Source: Pseudomonadota bacterium (GTDB lineage Bacteria > Pseudomonadota > Gammaproteobacteria > Steroidobacterales > Steroidobacteraceae). From it: a stretch of 21,934 nt of DNA. A model generated the notes under the pieces. It worked only from the letters and a program-made list of their open reading frames with translations, made no database searches and was not told the DNA's origin. Below are positions 14,232 to 21,934 of this stretch, in pieces. The stretch's first letter is position 1. Each line of letters opens with the position of its first letter. Position numbers and translations under genes: made by a program. The DNA is taken from contig JAJZLX010000749.1 in assembly GCA_021850555.1 (NCBI GenBank), forward strand, positions 1-21,934, read 5' to 3'.

Positions 14232-16820
14232 TCAATCGAGCAGCCGCCTCAGGCGATAGAGCGCTTCGAGCGCCGCCTTGGGGGTGAGCTCGTCGGGGTC
14301 CAGGGAGGCGAGCGTCTCGCGAATCGGATCGGGCGCGGGAGCCGGCGCGGCGGGCGCGGCGAACAGCGGCAGCTCCTTCTGGGCCTGCTCGTGTGCGGCG
14401 CCATCGGCCCTCTCCCGCTGGTCGCGCTGGGATTCCAGCGCCTCGAGGTATTGGCGGGCCTGTCCGATGACCTCGCGCGGCACGCCCGCGAGCTGAGCCA
14501 CCTGCAGCCCGTAGCTGCGGCTGGCCGGCCCTTCCTTCACGGCGTGCAGGAATACGATGCCGTCGGCATGCTCAGTGGCGTCCAGGTGCACGTTGGCGCA
14601 GCCCTCGACCTCCGCCGCCAGGGTGGTCAGCTCGAAGTAGTGTGTGGCGAAGAGGGTGAAGGACTTGAGGCGGGCCGCGATGTGCTGCGCCATGGCCCAG
14701 GCGAGCGACAGGCCGTCGAAGGTGCTGGTGCCCCGGCCGATCTCGTCCATCAGGATGAGGCTGCGGGCCGTCGCATTGTTGAGGATGTTGGCCGCCTCGG
14801 TCATCTCCACCATGAAGGTGGAGCGCCCGCCCGCCAGGTCGTCGGCGGCGCCGATGCGCGTGAAAATGCGGTCGATGGGGCCGATGAGGGTCCGCTCGGC
14901 GGGGACGAAGCTGCCCATGTGCGCCAGGATGACGATGAGGGCGGTCTGACGCATGTAGGTCGATTTGCCGCCCATGTTGGGACCGGTGATGACGAGCATG
15001 CGCCGCCCGGCGTCGAGCTTCAGATCGTTGGGCACGAAGGCTTGCGCGGCGAAGCGCTCGACCACCGGGTGTCGGCCGCCGGTGATGTCGAGCACCGGAT
15101 CGGTGAGCAGCTGCGGCTCCATCCATTGAAGCGTGCAGGCGCGCTCGGCCAGCGCGCCGAGCGCATCGAGCTGCGAGAGCGCCTCGGCGCTCGCCTGCAG
15201 GGGGCCGAGGCGGTCGGTCAGCTGCGTCAGGATCTGCTCGTAGAGCTCCCTCTCCCGCGCGAGCGAGCGCTCCCGCGCCCCGAGCACCCGGTCCTCGAAG
15301 CCCTTGAGCTCCGTCGTGATGAAGCGCTCGGCGGACTTGACCGTCTGGCGGCGCACGTAATCCTTCGGCACCCGCTCGGCGTCCTTGCGCGAGATCTCGA
15401 TGAAAAAGCCCTGGACGCGGTTGTACCCGAGCTTGAGGCCCGCGATGCCGGTTCGCTCGCGCTCACGCCGCTCCAGGTCGAGCAGGAACTCGTCGGTGTG
15501 GGTCGCGATCTGGCGCAGCTCATCGAGGTCCGGGTCATAGCCCGGCGCGATGACGTTGCCGTCGCGCAGGAACGTGGCGGGCTCTTCGGCGATGGCGCGC
15601 TGCAGCAGGTCCACGACGTCTCGGTGCTCACCGATCCGCTCGCCGAGGGTGCCGATCAACGGTGAGTCGAGCTGCCTGAGCACCGCCTTCAGGGCGGGCA
15701 CCCCCGTGAGCGACGCACGCAGCTGGGTCAGGTCGCGAGGCCGTGCCGAGCGCAGTGCCACGCGCGAGAGAATGCGCTCGATGTCGCCGACGCCGCTCAG
15801 TTGCTCGCGCAGCGGCTCGAAGCGGCGCGCCTCGATCAGGGCCGTGAGCGCCTGGTAGCGCCGGCGCAGCGCCTCCTGGTCGGTCAGCGGGCGGTTGAGC
15901 CAGCGGCGCAGCGCCCGCGAGCCCATCGCCGTCACGCACTGGTCGAGGAGGGCGAAGAGCGTTGCATCCTCGCGGCCGCCGAGGCTCGCATCGAGCTCGA
16001 GGTTGCGTCGGGTGGCGGCGTCGATGACGAGCGCGTCGGAGCGCTCCTCGACGGTGAGCCCCCGGATGTGCGGCAGCGCGGTCTTCTGGGTGTCGCGCAC
16101 GTACTGCAGCAGCGCACCGGCGGCGCTGATCGCGAGCGGCAGCTCATCGGCGCCGAACCCCTTGAGGTCGAGCGTGCCGAGCTGATCGGTCAGCAGGCGC
16201 GAGGCGCTCGCCAGCTCGAAATGCCAGGGCGGGCGCGTGCGCAGCACCGTGCCCCGGCGCGGATCCTCCAGGGCGCTGCCTTCGGGAATCAGCAGCTCCG
16301 CCGGCTTCAGCCGCTCGAGCTCGGCGGCGAGCGTGACGCGGCCGCGCTCCTCGAGCACGGTGAAGCGGCCTGCCGCAAGATCGAGCCAGGCGAGGCCGAA
16401 GCGCTCGCCGTCGCTCGCCATCGCAGCGACCAGGGTGTCCTGGCGCTCATCGAGCAGCGCCGCATCGGTCACGGTTCCCGGCGTGATGATGCGCACGACC
16501 TCGCGCTCCACCGGGCCCTTGGATTTGGCTGGGTCGCCGAGCTGCTCGCAGATGGCGACGCTCTCGCCCTTGCGCACCAGACGCGCCAGATAGCTCTCGA
16601 CGCTGTGCACCGGCACGCCCGCCATGGGAATGGGCTGGCCGGCGGACTGGCCGCGCGAGGTGAGGGTGATGTCGAGCAGCGCCGCGGCGCGACGCGCGTC
16701 CTCGAAGAACAGCTCGTAGAAATCCCCCATCCGGTAAAAGAGCAGTACATCGGGGTGGCGGCTCTTGATGCGCAGGTACTGCTGCATCACCGGGGTATGG
16801 TCTACGCTTTTGTTTTCCAA
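14232..16820 (-). CDS. mutS: DNA mismatch repair ATPase MutS
   Basis: MutS recognises mispairs and small loops in DNA and, with MutL, starts mismatch repair. The 862-aa protein has the mismatch-binding [11 protein letters not shown] (Phe34 and Glu36 form the F-x-E wedge), connector, lever and clamp domains, and a C-terminal ABC-type ATPase with Walker [10 protein letters not shown] (613-621), [14 protein letters not shown] and a final helical region. E. coli MutS is 853 aa. I chose the TTG at 16820, giving [16 protein letters not shown] close to the E. coli N-terminus and lying downstream of a promoter candidate. An in-frame ATG at 16952 would add 44 unlikely residues. It follows an MFS gene on the same strand after 286 bases. 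Confidence 0.96.
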   Translation of the reverse strand: MENKSVDHTPVMQQYLRIKSRHPDVLLFYRMGDFYELFFEDARRAAALLDITLTSRGQSAGQPIPMAGVPVHSVESYLARLVRKGESVAICEQLGDPAKSKGPVEREVVRIITPGTVTDAALLDERQDTLVAAMASDGERFGLAWLDLAAGRFTVLEERGRVTLAAELERLKPAELLIPEGSALEDPRRGTVLRTRPPWHFELASASRLLTDQLGTLDLKGFGADELPLAISAAGALLQYVRDTQKTALPHIRGLTVEERSDALVIDAATRRNLELDASLGGREDATLFALLDQCVTAMGSRALRRWLNRPLTDQEALRRRYQALTALIEARRFEPLREQLSGVGDIERILSRVALRSARPRDLTQLRASLTGVPALKAVLRQLDSPLIGTLGERIGEHRDVVDLLQRAIAEEPATFLRDGNVIAPGYDPDLDELRQIATHTDEFLLDLERRERERTGIAGLKLGYNRVQGFFIEISRKDAERVPKDYVRRQTVKSAERFITTELKGFEDRVLGARERSLARERELYEQILTQLTDRLGPLQASAEALSQLDALGALAERACTLQWMEPQLLTDPVLDITGGRHPVVERFAAQAFVPNDLKLDAGRRMLVITGPNMGGKSTYMRQTALIVILAHMGSFVPAERTLIGPIDRIFTRIGAADDLAGGRSTFMVEMTEAANILNNATARSLILMDEIGRGTSTFDGLSLAWAMAQHIAARLKSFTLFATHYFELTTLAAEVEGCANVHLDATEHADGIVFLHAVKEGPASRSYGLQVAQLAGVPREVIGQARQYLEALESQRDQRERADGAAHEQAQKELPLFAAPAAPAPAPDPIRETLASLDPDELTPKAALEALYRLRRLLD

Positions 16821-16858
16821 GAGCTTTTTGAGCGGCCTCGACAGGTGATCGGGGGCGC

Positions 16859-16888
16859 AGTATTGCCGAGAAAGAGAGGTTGGGGCAA
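16859..16888 (-). promoter_or_regulatory. Candidate sigma-70 promoter of mutS
   Basis: On the minus strand TTGCCC (16888-16883), an 18-base spacer and AATACT (16864-16859) match the consensus at four of six positions each. The transcript would start near 16852, about 30 bases before the TTG start, which supports that start over the ATG at 16952. I see nothing else notable in the 286-base gap 16821-17106. Confidence 0.4.
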
Positions 16889-17106
16889 ATGGGCCATGAG
16901 TGTGGGCATCGAGCCCGGTTGCGCCGTCCACACGGCTGCCGGCGACGTCCATTCCGAAGGAGGCAGGGTCCGCAGCGATGCCGGCAACTCATCGGCGTGC
17001 GTCGGCCCGATCCACGCAAGTGTGCGCACCGCGGCGCCTGCCGGGCGTGCCTGCGGCGCCGAAGCATCGCTCGCTCGGCATGCGCTTGCGGCATGAGCGT
17101 CGGATT

Positions 17107-18369
17107 TCATTGATCGATTGCGAGGCCTGCGGCGGGCTCATCGCCCGCCGTCCGGCCCGTCTGGCGCTTGAACAGGTGCAGCGTCACCAGCAGCAGCGTC
17201 ATCGGGACCAGCGAGAAATAGAATGCGTGAATCCCGCCGAACCGCGCGAACACGATGGCGGTGATGCGCGAGCCGAGGGTGCCTCCGAGAGCCGAGAACA
17301 CCAGGATCAGCCCCATCATGGTGGCGTGGGCCGGCTTCGGCAGCGCGGTGAGCACCACGGAGTTGATGACCGGATAGATCGGCGCCATCAGCAGCCCGAT
17401 CAACGGGATCAGGTAGGCCGCGATCGGAGCATGGAACCAGCTGAAATGCGCCGCGGTGACGCCCCGGGCATGCGGCAGCACCAGCACCATCAGCAGCCCC
17501 ATCCCGATCACGCACACGTTGAGCAGCGGATACCACGCCACGCGCCGCAGCAGCTGTCCGGCGATGACGCGCCCGAGGGCGATGGAGGCGGCGAGGATGC
17601 TTGCCATCTGCACGCTGAGCGCATCGGGAAGCTTCAGCACCTCGTTGTTGAAAGTCGGCAGCCACGTGCCGAAGCTCTGCTCGATGAGCACGTAGAGGAA
17701 GGTGGAGGCCAGGAACACGTAGACCATCGGGCGACCGATCAGGCGTATCGTCTCCCTCAGCGAGCCGCGCGGGCGCCGGGCCCGCTCCCCGCGGGCCGCC
17801 GACTCATCGAGCCGCGAGCTCGCGAGCAGCCCCATCGCGAGCGCGCAGGCGCCCACCAGCACCCAGTACACCCTGAGCCAGCGGGTGTCGCCGGCTTCGC
17901 CGGAACGGATGAAGGCGCTGAACAGCCACCCCGAGATCACCACCCCGACCATGAACAGCCCCTCCAGGGTATTGGTGAGACGCCCGTGCTCGGCCCGGGT
18001 CGAGGTGAGCAGCCCGATCGAGGCGTACACCGACATCTTGGTGAGCGCGAAGGAGATGCCGAGGCAGACGAACAGCAGCTCGGTGGTGCGAAAGCTCGGG
18101 AACAGCGGCATCAGGGCGCAGGCCACCGCCACGATGCCGAGCGCGATCAGCATCGCGCGCCGGTAGCCGAGCGCGGGCAGGAATGAGGCCACCGCGAAGG
18201 AGGTGATGACGATCGGCAGGTCCTTGAACAGCTCGAGCAAGCTCGCCTGCGGCTTGCCGACCCCGAAGGTGTGAATGGACTGAAGGATCACGGTGCCGAC
18301 GCTGTTCAGCAGAATGGCGAAGATCATGAAGCTCAGCGCCAGGGCGGCGATCATGCGGTGGCGGCTCAA
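17107..18369 (-). CDS. MFS transporter, probably sugar permease (FucP-like)
   Basis: This is a 420-aa inner-membrane protein with about 12 hydrophobic segments and a basic central loop (SRLDESAARGERARRPRGS) between the two six-helix halves, the standard major facilitator layout. Features such as LELFKDLPIVITSF in the first half and SALGGTLGSRITAIVFARFGG near the end recall sugar:H+ symporters of the FucP type, but I cannot name the substrate. The TTG at 18369 has GAGG five bases upstream; an ATG at 18354 lacks a ribosome-binding site. A LacI-type regulator is divergently encoded 93 bases away, suggesting control by sugar. No catabolic enzyme gene is adjacent; mutS follows. Confidence 0.88.
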   Translation of the reverse strand: MSRHRMIAALALSFMIFAILLNSVGTVILQSIHTFGVGKPQASLLELFKDLPIVITSFAVASFLPALGYRRAMLIALGIVAVACALMPLFPSFRTTELLFVCLGISFALTKMSVYASIGLLTSTRAEHGRLTNTLEGLFMVGVVISGWLFSAFIRSGEAGDTRWLRVYWVLVGACALAMGLLASSRLDESAARGERARRPRGSLRETIRLIGRPMVYVFLASTFLYVLIEQSFGTWLPTFNNEVLKLPDALSVQMASILAASIALGRVIAGQLLRRVAWYPLLNVCVIGMGLLMVLVLPHARGVTAAHFSWFHAPIAAYLIPLIGLLMAPIYPVINSVVLTALPKPAHATMMGLILVFSALGGTLGSRITAIVFARFGGIHAFYFSLVPMTLLLVTLHLFKRQTGRTAGDEPAAGLAIDQ

Positions 18370-18418
18370 GGCAACCTCGGTTGCGGGACGGCTTTACGGG
18401 GGCGGTGCGCCGGGAGAT

Positions 18419-18430
18419 GATATCGATATC
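18419..18430. promoter_or_regulatory. Probable LacI-family operator (GATATCGATATC)
   Basis: This perfect 12-bp palindrome with a central CG, the usual centre of LacI/GalR operators, lies in the 93-base gap between the divergent MFS and LacI-type genes. Symmetry extends weakly outwards (GGAGAT on the left against CTCACC on the right, with GA/TC and GG/CC pairs). Its position, 32 bases before the regulator start and 49 bases from the permease start, would allow control of both genes. No clear -35/-10 pairs are visible beside it. Confidence 0.6.
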
Positions 18431-18462
18431 CTCACCTGCGCGAGCGCCTGCGTCGAACCATC

Positions 18463-19473
18463 GTGTCGGATAAGAAAAAGAAGCCGCCCGCCGGCCACGC
18501 CCACCTCACCATGGCGGATCTGGCCGAGCTCGCCGGGGTCTCCACCATCACCGTGTCGAGGGCGCTCGCCGACAGTCCGCTCGTCAATCCCAGCACCCGG
18601 GAGAAGGTCCAGGGGCTTGCTCGCAAGCACGGGTACAAGCTGAACGTCAGCGCGCGCAACCTGCGCTTGCGCCGCAGCCACGCCGTGGCCGTGATCGTGG
18701 AGATGACCCCCTCGCCCGAGCGCACGATGGCCGATCCCTATCCTCTGGCGCTGCTCGGCGGAATCTCGCAGGAGCTCACCTCGGCCGGATACAACGTGCT
18801 GCTCACCACCCGCCAGGGGCAGGTCGACATGGCCGTGCAGGCGGCCGACGGCCTCATCCTGCTCGGCCAGGGGGCGCATCAGGACGCCGTGCACATCTAC
18901 GACAAGGTGGGCCTGCCGATGGTGGTCTGGGGCGCTGCGGGCGTCGGTGGCGACCGGCATATCGTGGTCGGCAGCGACAATCGCCATGGCGGCATGAGCG
19001 TCGCCGAGCGATTCGTCTCGATCGGCCGCCGCCATCCGGTGTTCATCGGCAATCCCGATCACCCGGAGATGGCCCAGCGCCAGTACGGGTTCGTCGATGA
19101 GCTGGCGCGTCACAACATCAAGCCGCTGCTGATGCGGCGGGCGGACTTCACGCTCGAGGCCGGCGTGCAGGCCGTGCGCTCGCTCAATAACCGCAAGGTG
19201 CAGTTCGACGCGATTTTCGCGTGCAGCGATCTGGTGGCGATGGGGGCGATCCGGGCGCTCACCGAGATCGGACAGTCGGTGCCGCAGGACGTATCCGTGA
19301 TCGGCTACGACGACACCCCGCAGGGGGCGACATTCCTGCCGCCGCTCTCGACGGTGCGCCAGAACTGGCAGGAGGGCGGCGTGCTGCTCGCGCGCAAGGT
19401 GCTCGGCCTGCTGCGCGGGGAGACCGTGCACTCGGAGATGCTGCCGACCGCGCTGGTGATTCGGGCGACCTGA
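18463..19473 (+). CDS. LacI/GalR-family transcriptional regulator
   Basis: This is a 336-aa DNA-binding repressor. After a basic leader (MSDKKKKPPAGHAH), the helix-turn-helix TMADLAELAGVSTITVSRAL spans 16-35, followed by the hinge region NVSARNLRLRRS (61-72) and a periplasmic-binding-protein-like effector domain ending with VIGYDDTPQGATFLPPLSTV, cited in parts, and the typical C-terminal VIRAT. The start is GTG at 18463; the ribosome-binding site is weak. The regulator probably represses the divergent MFS permease and itself through the palindrome at 18419-18430, with release by a sugar or sugar phosphate. The effector cannot be told from sequence. Confidence 0.93.
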   Translation: MSDKKKKPPAGHAHLTMADLAELAGVSTITVSRALADSPLVNPSTREKVQGLARKHGYKLNVSARNLRLRRSHAVAVIVEMTPSPERTMADPYPLALLGGISQELTSAGYNVLLTTRQGQVDMAVQAADGLILLGQGAHQDAVHIYDKVGLPMVVWGAAGVGGDRHIVVGSDNRHGGMSVAERFVSIGRRHPVFIGNPDHPEMAQRQYGFVDELARHNIKPLLMRRADFTLEAGVQAVRSLNNRKVQFDAIFACSDLVAMGAIRALTEIGQSVPQDVSVIGYDDTPQGATFLPPLSTVRQNWQEGGVLLARKVLGLLRGETVHSEMLPTALVIRAT

Positions 19474-19584
19474 CGGTCATCCGCGCCCGAGGATCTCGCC
19501 AGCCCCCGCCTGCGTGATTGAGACTGGCCGGGGGCGCCCGTCAGGATGATGGCGCTCGGGGCGCGCCCTGTCGGAGAGCCGGTG

Positions 19585-21555
19585 TCAGGGTGCGAGTCCC
19601 ATTCGCGCAAAGCGCTCGACGATGCCCGCGTCGAGCTTGCGGGCGGCGGTGAGGTCGGCCTGCCCCTTGGCCCTCTCGCCCTTGCGCAGCTCGGCAAGCC
19701 CGCGGCCGTAAAGAGAGGTGGGCATGCGGGCGTTGCGCCTCAAGGCGGCATCGTAATCCTCGATGGCCCCGTCGAGCCTGCCGAGCCTGAGGTTCACCAG
19801 GCCGGTGCTGTCGAGGATCGCCGCGGCCTTTGGCTCGTAACGCAGCGCCCGGTCGCAGTCGCGCAGCGCACCCCCGAGGTCCTGATCATGCCTGGCTCTG
19901 CGCCAGCAGAGGTTGTTCCACGCCAGCCCAAGCTCCTCTCTCGCGGCGGCCATTTCGATGTCGTGCTCGTGGTATCGCGTCCAGACCCTGATCTGGCCGA
20001 TGGCCGCCGTGTACTGTCCGATGTCGTCATACAGCCCGCTCAGCGTCAGCCGCAAATCCGACTCGGGCGGGAGCAGGCGCTTGACGGCATCCAGATCGGC
20101 TTTGACTTCGGTGAAGGCGGCCGCCTTCGCGGCCGGATTCGGCCAGTCTTTCCGGGCCACTTGCAGCTGCGCGCGCGCCAGGCGCGCTTTGAGGTCGTTG
20201 GGGTTCAGGTGGATCGCCGCGGAAAAATCCCTCAGCGCCTCGGCGGGCTGCTTGTCCTGCCAGTACACCGTACCGAGCCGGTACAGGCATTTCGCATTCC
20301 TCGGCTCGAGCCGGCAGGCGCGCCCGAGATCGGCCAGGGCGTGGCGGAACTCGTGCTGCGCCGCGTAGGCGAGGCCGCGGCCCGTCAGCTCGGCTGCGTT
20401 CCCGGGAGCGGCCGGCGCCGCTTCAGGCGCGACGGCCGCACTGCCCGTGACGGATGCCGTCGCCGCGTCTGCGGCGGCCTTGACCGAAGCATGCGGACGG
20501 GCTTGCGCCGCGGCCCGCGCGTGCCGCCAGTCGGAGGAGGGCAGGCCAAGGTCGAAAACCGGTCCGCCGCTGTAGGCGAAGTAGAGCTTTCTCTGGTCAT
20601 AGGCCACGAAGATGCGATGGGACAGGAAGAAGTCCTCTCCCGCCACCATGTCCGTTCTGCCCTGGCGCACGCTGAGGTCCGATTCCCCAAAGTCCGCGAT
20701 GAGCAGGTGCGTGTGCTCGATGTTCTCGGTGCCGATCTTGAGATCGGCGACGGGCGCGATCCAGGTCTTGACCGCGCCATAGCCTGCAATCCCCCATGCC
20801 TTGCCCGCCGGCACCACGCCGGGACTGTGCGGCGTGATGCCCGCGCGTCTGGCGGCGGCGAGCGACAAGTACGATCGGGGCGAGCCGGTGTCGAACAGGA
20901 TGCTGATGCGATGACCGTTCACGGAGCCGTGGCCGATGATGTGCGAGTTCTCGGCGGTGAAGAACCGCAGTGCGACGACCGCGACGGGTTGGCCTTTTTT
21001 GGCCCAGAAGATGAGGGGCTGCTCGCCGCAGTGCACCGGCCTCACCAGGCGCATCATGCCGTCCCGGAAGTCGTATTCGGTGTCGGCGATGTGCAGCAGG
21101 TTGTCGCCCAACAGACCGACGACACCGCCCCCCAGGGCGTTGCCGCCGACCTCGAATGGAATGTTACGCAAAGGCACGCCGAGGTAGGTGAAGGTTTTCA
21201 CGGTGGCGACCTGCACGGCGGCCTGGCCGCCGCCGAAACCCTGCACGGAGAGCTCGGATGATTCGTCCTGACCGCCATTGGTCATGCCCCAAACAGAATC
21301 GTCAGACACCGTATTGCGCAGCGGCAGCTTGTATTCGGCCGCCGCGGCCGGCGACAGCAGGCTGTAAAACGCGCCGGTGTCGACGATGAATCGCGCCTTG
21401 AGGCCGTTGATCCGGGCGACGACGGTCGGTCGCAGGCCCTGCAGGGTGACGGGGATGGGCGGTGTCTCGAGCAGCTTGCACCCGCCGGCCGCGGCCGCGT
21501 TGGAAAACGACAGCGCCGCGATGACCAGCATCCAACCGGGACGACCCATCCGCAT
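19585..21555 (-). CDS. Secreted protein with two retropepsin-like aspartyl protease domains and TPR repeats
   Basis: This 656-aa protein begins with a signal peptide (MRMGRPGWMLVIAALSFSNA, then AAAGG), so it acts in the periplasm or outside. Two retroviral-type aspartic protease units follow: the first with FIVDTGAFYSLLSP (catalytic Asp59) and GLLGDNLLHIADTEYDF, the second with ILFDTGSPRSYLSL (Asp222) and GEDFFLSHRIFVAYDQ. An Ala/Pro-rich linker (about 348-385) leads to TPR-like helical repeats up to the C-terminus (such as ALRDFSAAIHLNPND and AIEDYDAALRRNARM). I chose the ATG at 21555 because GGAGG lies eight bases upstream and the signal peptide starts there; longer readings to 21642 lack both. 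Substrate and partners are unknown. It converges on the LacI-type gene; the 111-base gap holds only a weak GCCCCCG/CGGGGGC stem (19502-19535). Confidence 0.88.
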   Translation of the reverse strand: MRMGRPGWMLVIAALSFSNAAAAGGCKLLETPPIPVTLQGLRPTVVARINGLKARFIVDTGAFYSLLSPAAAAEYKLPLRNTVSDDSVWGMTNGGQDESSELSVQGFGGGQAAVQVATVKTFTYLGVPLRNIPFEVGGNALGGGVVGLLGDNLLHIADTEYDFRDGMMRLVRPVHCGEQPLIFWAKKGQPVAVVALRFFTAENSHIIGHGSVNGHRISILFDTGSPRSYLSLAAARRAGITPHSPGVVPAGKAWGIAGYGAVKTWIAPVADLKIGTENIEHTHLLIADFGESDLSVRQGRTDMVAGEDFFLSHRIFVAYDQRKLYFAYSGGPVFDLGLPSSDWRHARAAAQARPHASVKAAADAATASVTGSAAVAPEAAPAAPGNAAELTGRGLAYAAQHEFRHALADLGRACRLEPRNAKCLYRLGTVYWQDKQPAEALRDFSAAIHLNPNDLKARLARAQLQVARKDWPNPAAKAAAFTEVKADLDAVKRLLPPESDLRLTLSGLYDDIGQYTAAIGQIRVWTRYHEHDIEMAAAREELGLAWNNLCWRRARHDQDLGGALRDCDRALRYEPKAAAILDSTGLVNLRLGRLDGAIEDYDAALRRNARMPTSLYGRGLAELRKGERAKGQADLTAARKLDAGIVERFARMGLAP

Positions 21556-21719
21556 TGATCGACCTCCCCACCCTTGTTTTTCGCATCGGGGGGCAATGCG
21601 CCGCGATTGCGCGCCGGCGAGAATCCGCATTCCGCCCGGCACCGCCCCCTCGCCGCCTGCCAGCTTAGCTCAGGAGGTGGCCTTCGGGAACGGGAGCTTG
21701 AACATGCTTCCCGCGCATT

Positions 21720-21748
21720 CCCCCTCCTTGGCCGTCCGGCCAGGAGGG
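21720..21748 (-). repeat. Hairpin next to the tnpA stop, possible IS200/IS605 right-end structure
   Basis: On the plus strand CCCCTCCT-T-GGCC pairs with GGCCAGGAGGGG: 12 pairs, one bulged T and a GTCC loop. It begins two bases after the tnpA stop codon. IS200/IS605 elements carry such imperfect palindromes at their ends, recognised by TnpA as single-stranded DNA; it could also act as a terminator, though no T-run follows. The outer end of the element cannot be fixed; I see no other element or gene in 21556-21719. Confidence 0.5.
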
Positions 21749-21749
21749 G

Positions 21750-21934
21750 GTCAAGCGGGTCTTTTTCTGTGCCGTTCGGTCGTGCCCTGGCTTTCGACGT
21801 AGGCCTTTACGGTTTCCAAAGACGCTCCCCCGACCGACCCGACGTAGTAGGCACGATGCCAAAAGCACGGTTTCCAATGGAAACGCCCAAGATGCGCTCG
21901 GAAGCGGTTCCGGGCTCTGCGGGCGCTGGCGGTC
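21750..21934 (-). CDS. tnpA: IS200/IS605-family transposase TnpA (Y1), C-terminal part
   Basis: This reading frame has no start inside the window and runs off its end, so only the last 60 residues are seen. It reads ...RNRFRAHLGRFHWKPCFWHRA, then YYVGSVGGASLETVKAYVESQG, cited in two parts, ending ERHRKRPA. FW...YYVGSVGG and the YxxxQ motif (YVESQ) are hallmarks of single-strand Y1 HUH transposases; the Tyr is the DNA-cleaving residue and is intact. The HUH motif would lie beyond the window. It could be part of a full insertion sequence or a remnant; it marks the border of a mobile element next to the retropepsin gene. Confidence 0.88.

Noticed and set aside
14226..15665. 479-codon plus-strand frame opposite mutS
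   Set aside because: It is antisense to the conserved ATPase half of mutS; composition is that of a GC-rich shadow.
16821..16952. 44-residue N-terminal extension of MutS from ATG 16952
   Set aside because: MutS families start near the TTG at 16820, and a promoter candidate lies inside the extension.
16957..16980. AAGGAGG on the plus strand followed by ATG at 16978
   Set aside because: The spacing is too long and the frame behind it is Arg/His-rich shadow antisense to the MFS gene.
21697..21701. TCAAG (minus strand) as the cleavage site at the IS right end, as in IS608
   Set aside because: A five-base match near a hairpin is expected by chance; without the left end or a second copy it cannot be supported.

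Overview
The window is GC-rich, densely coded bacterial chromosome, almost certainly from a gammaproteobacterium. The order is not resolved; Xanthomonadales/Nevskiales-like lineages are my inference. The block bamD(-) / rluD-pgeF-clpB(+) matches the E. coli arrangement, and the AspRS is closest in sequence character to the Pseudomonas type. No tRNA, rRNA or CRISPR array was seen. Most of the window is core housekeeping with a small accessory patch and an insertion-sequence edge.

Layout. (1) 1-2358: the 3' end of sucD, carrying an unusual ~106-residue Lys/Arg/Ala tail, then glutamine-dependent NAD+ synthetase nadE. (2) 2363-4938: lipoprotein gene bamD on the minus strand, head-to-head with rluD, followed by the overlapping pgeF. 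The bamD and rluD start codons share one CATG. (3) 4951-7997: a small conserved coiled-coil gene (minus) divergent from clpB, which has a textbook sigma-32 heat-shock promoter. (4) 8174-12390: an FmdB zinc-ribbon protein with a basic tail, a DUF502 membrane protein, a zinc alcohol dehydrogenase that interrupts the usual fmdB-DUF502-aspS order, and aspS. The aspS gene has repeats on both sides and residues of a non-discriminating AspRS. (5) 12572-13210: a serine alpha/beta hydrolase. (6) 13254-14150, minus strand: an ArsN2-like acetyltransferase behind a two-gene module (77-aa unknown protein plus a translationally coupled, C-terminally truncated nucleotidyltransferase). (7) 14232-19473: mutS and an MFS permease (minus), with a divergent LacI-type regulator and a perfect CG-centred palindrome between them. 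(8) 19585-21555: a secreted protein with two retropepsin-like DTG domains and C-terminal TPRs (minus). (9) 21720-21934: the 3' end of an IS200/IS605 tnpA with a hairpin directly after its stop, running off the window.

Functional threads: envelope assembly and peptidoglycan quality control (bamD, pgeF), ribosome modification and proteostasis (rluD, clpB), translation (aspS), cofactor supply (nadE), DNA repair (mutS) and a small sugar-type transporter/regulator pair. I found no convincing new defence or mobile system. The least ordinary items are the histone-like SucD tail, the tandem-retropepsin/TPR protein, the truncated nucleotidyltransferase pair, the bamD/rluD start overlap and the repeats around aspS.
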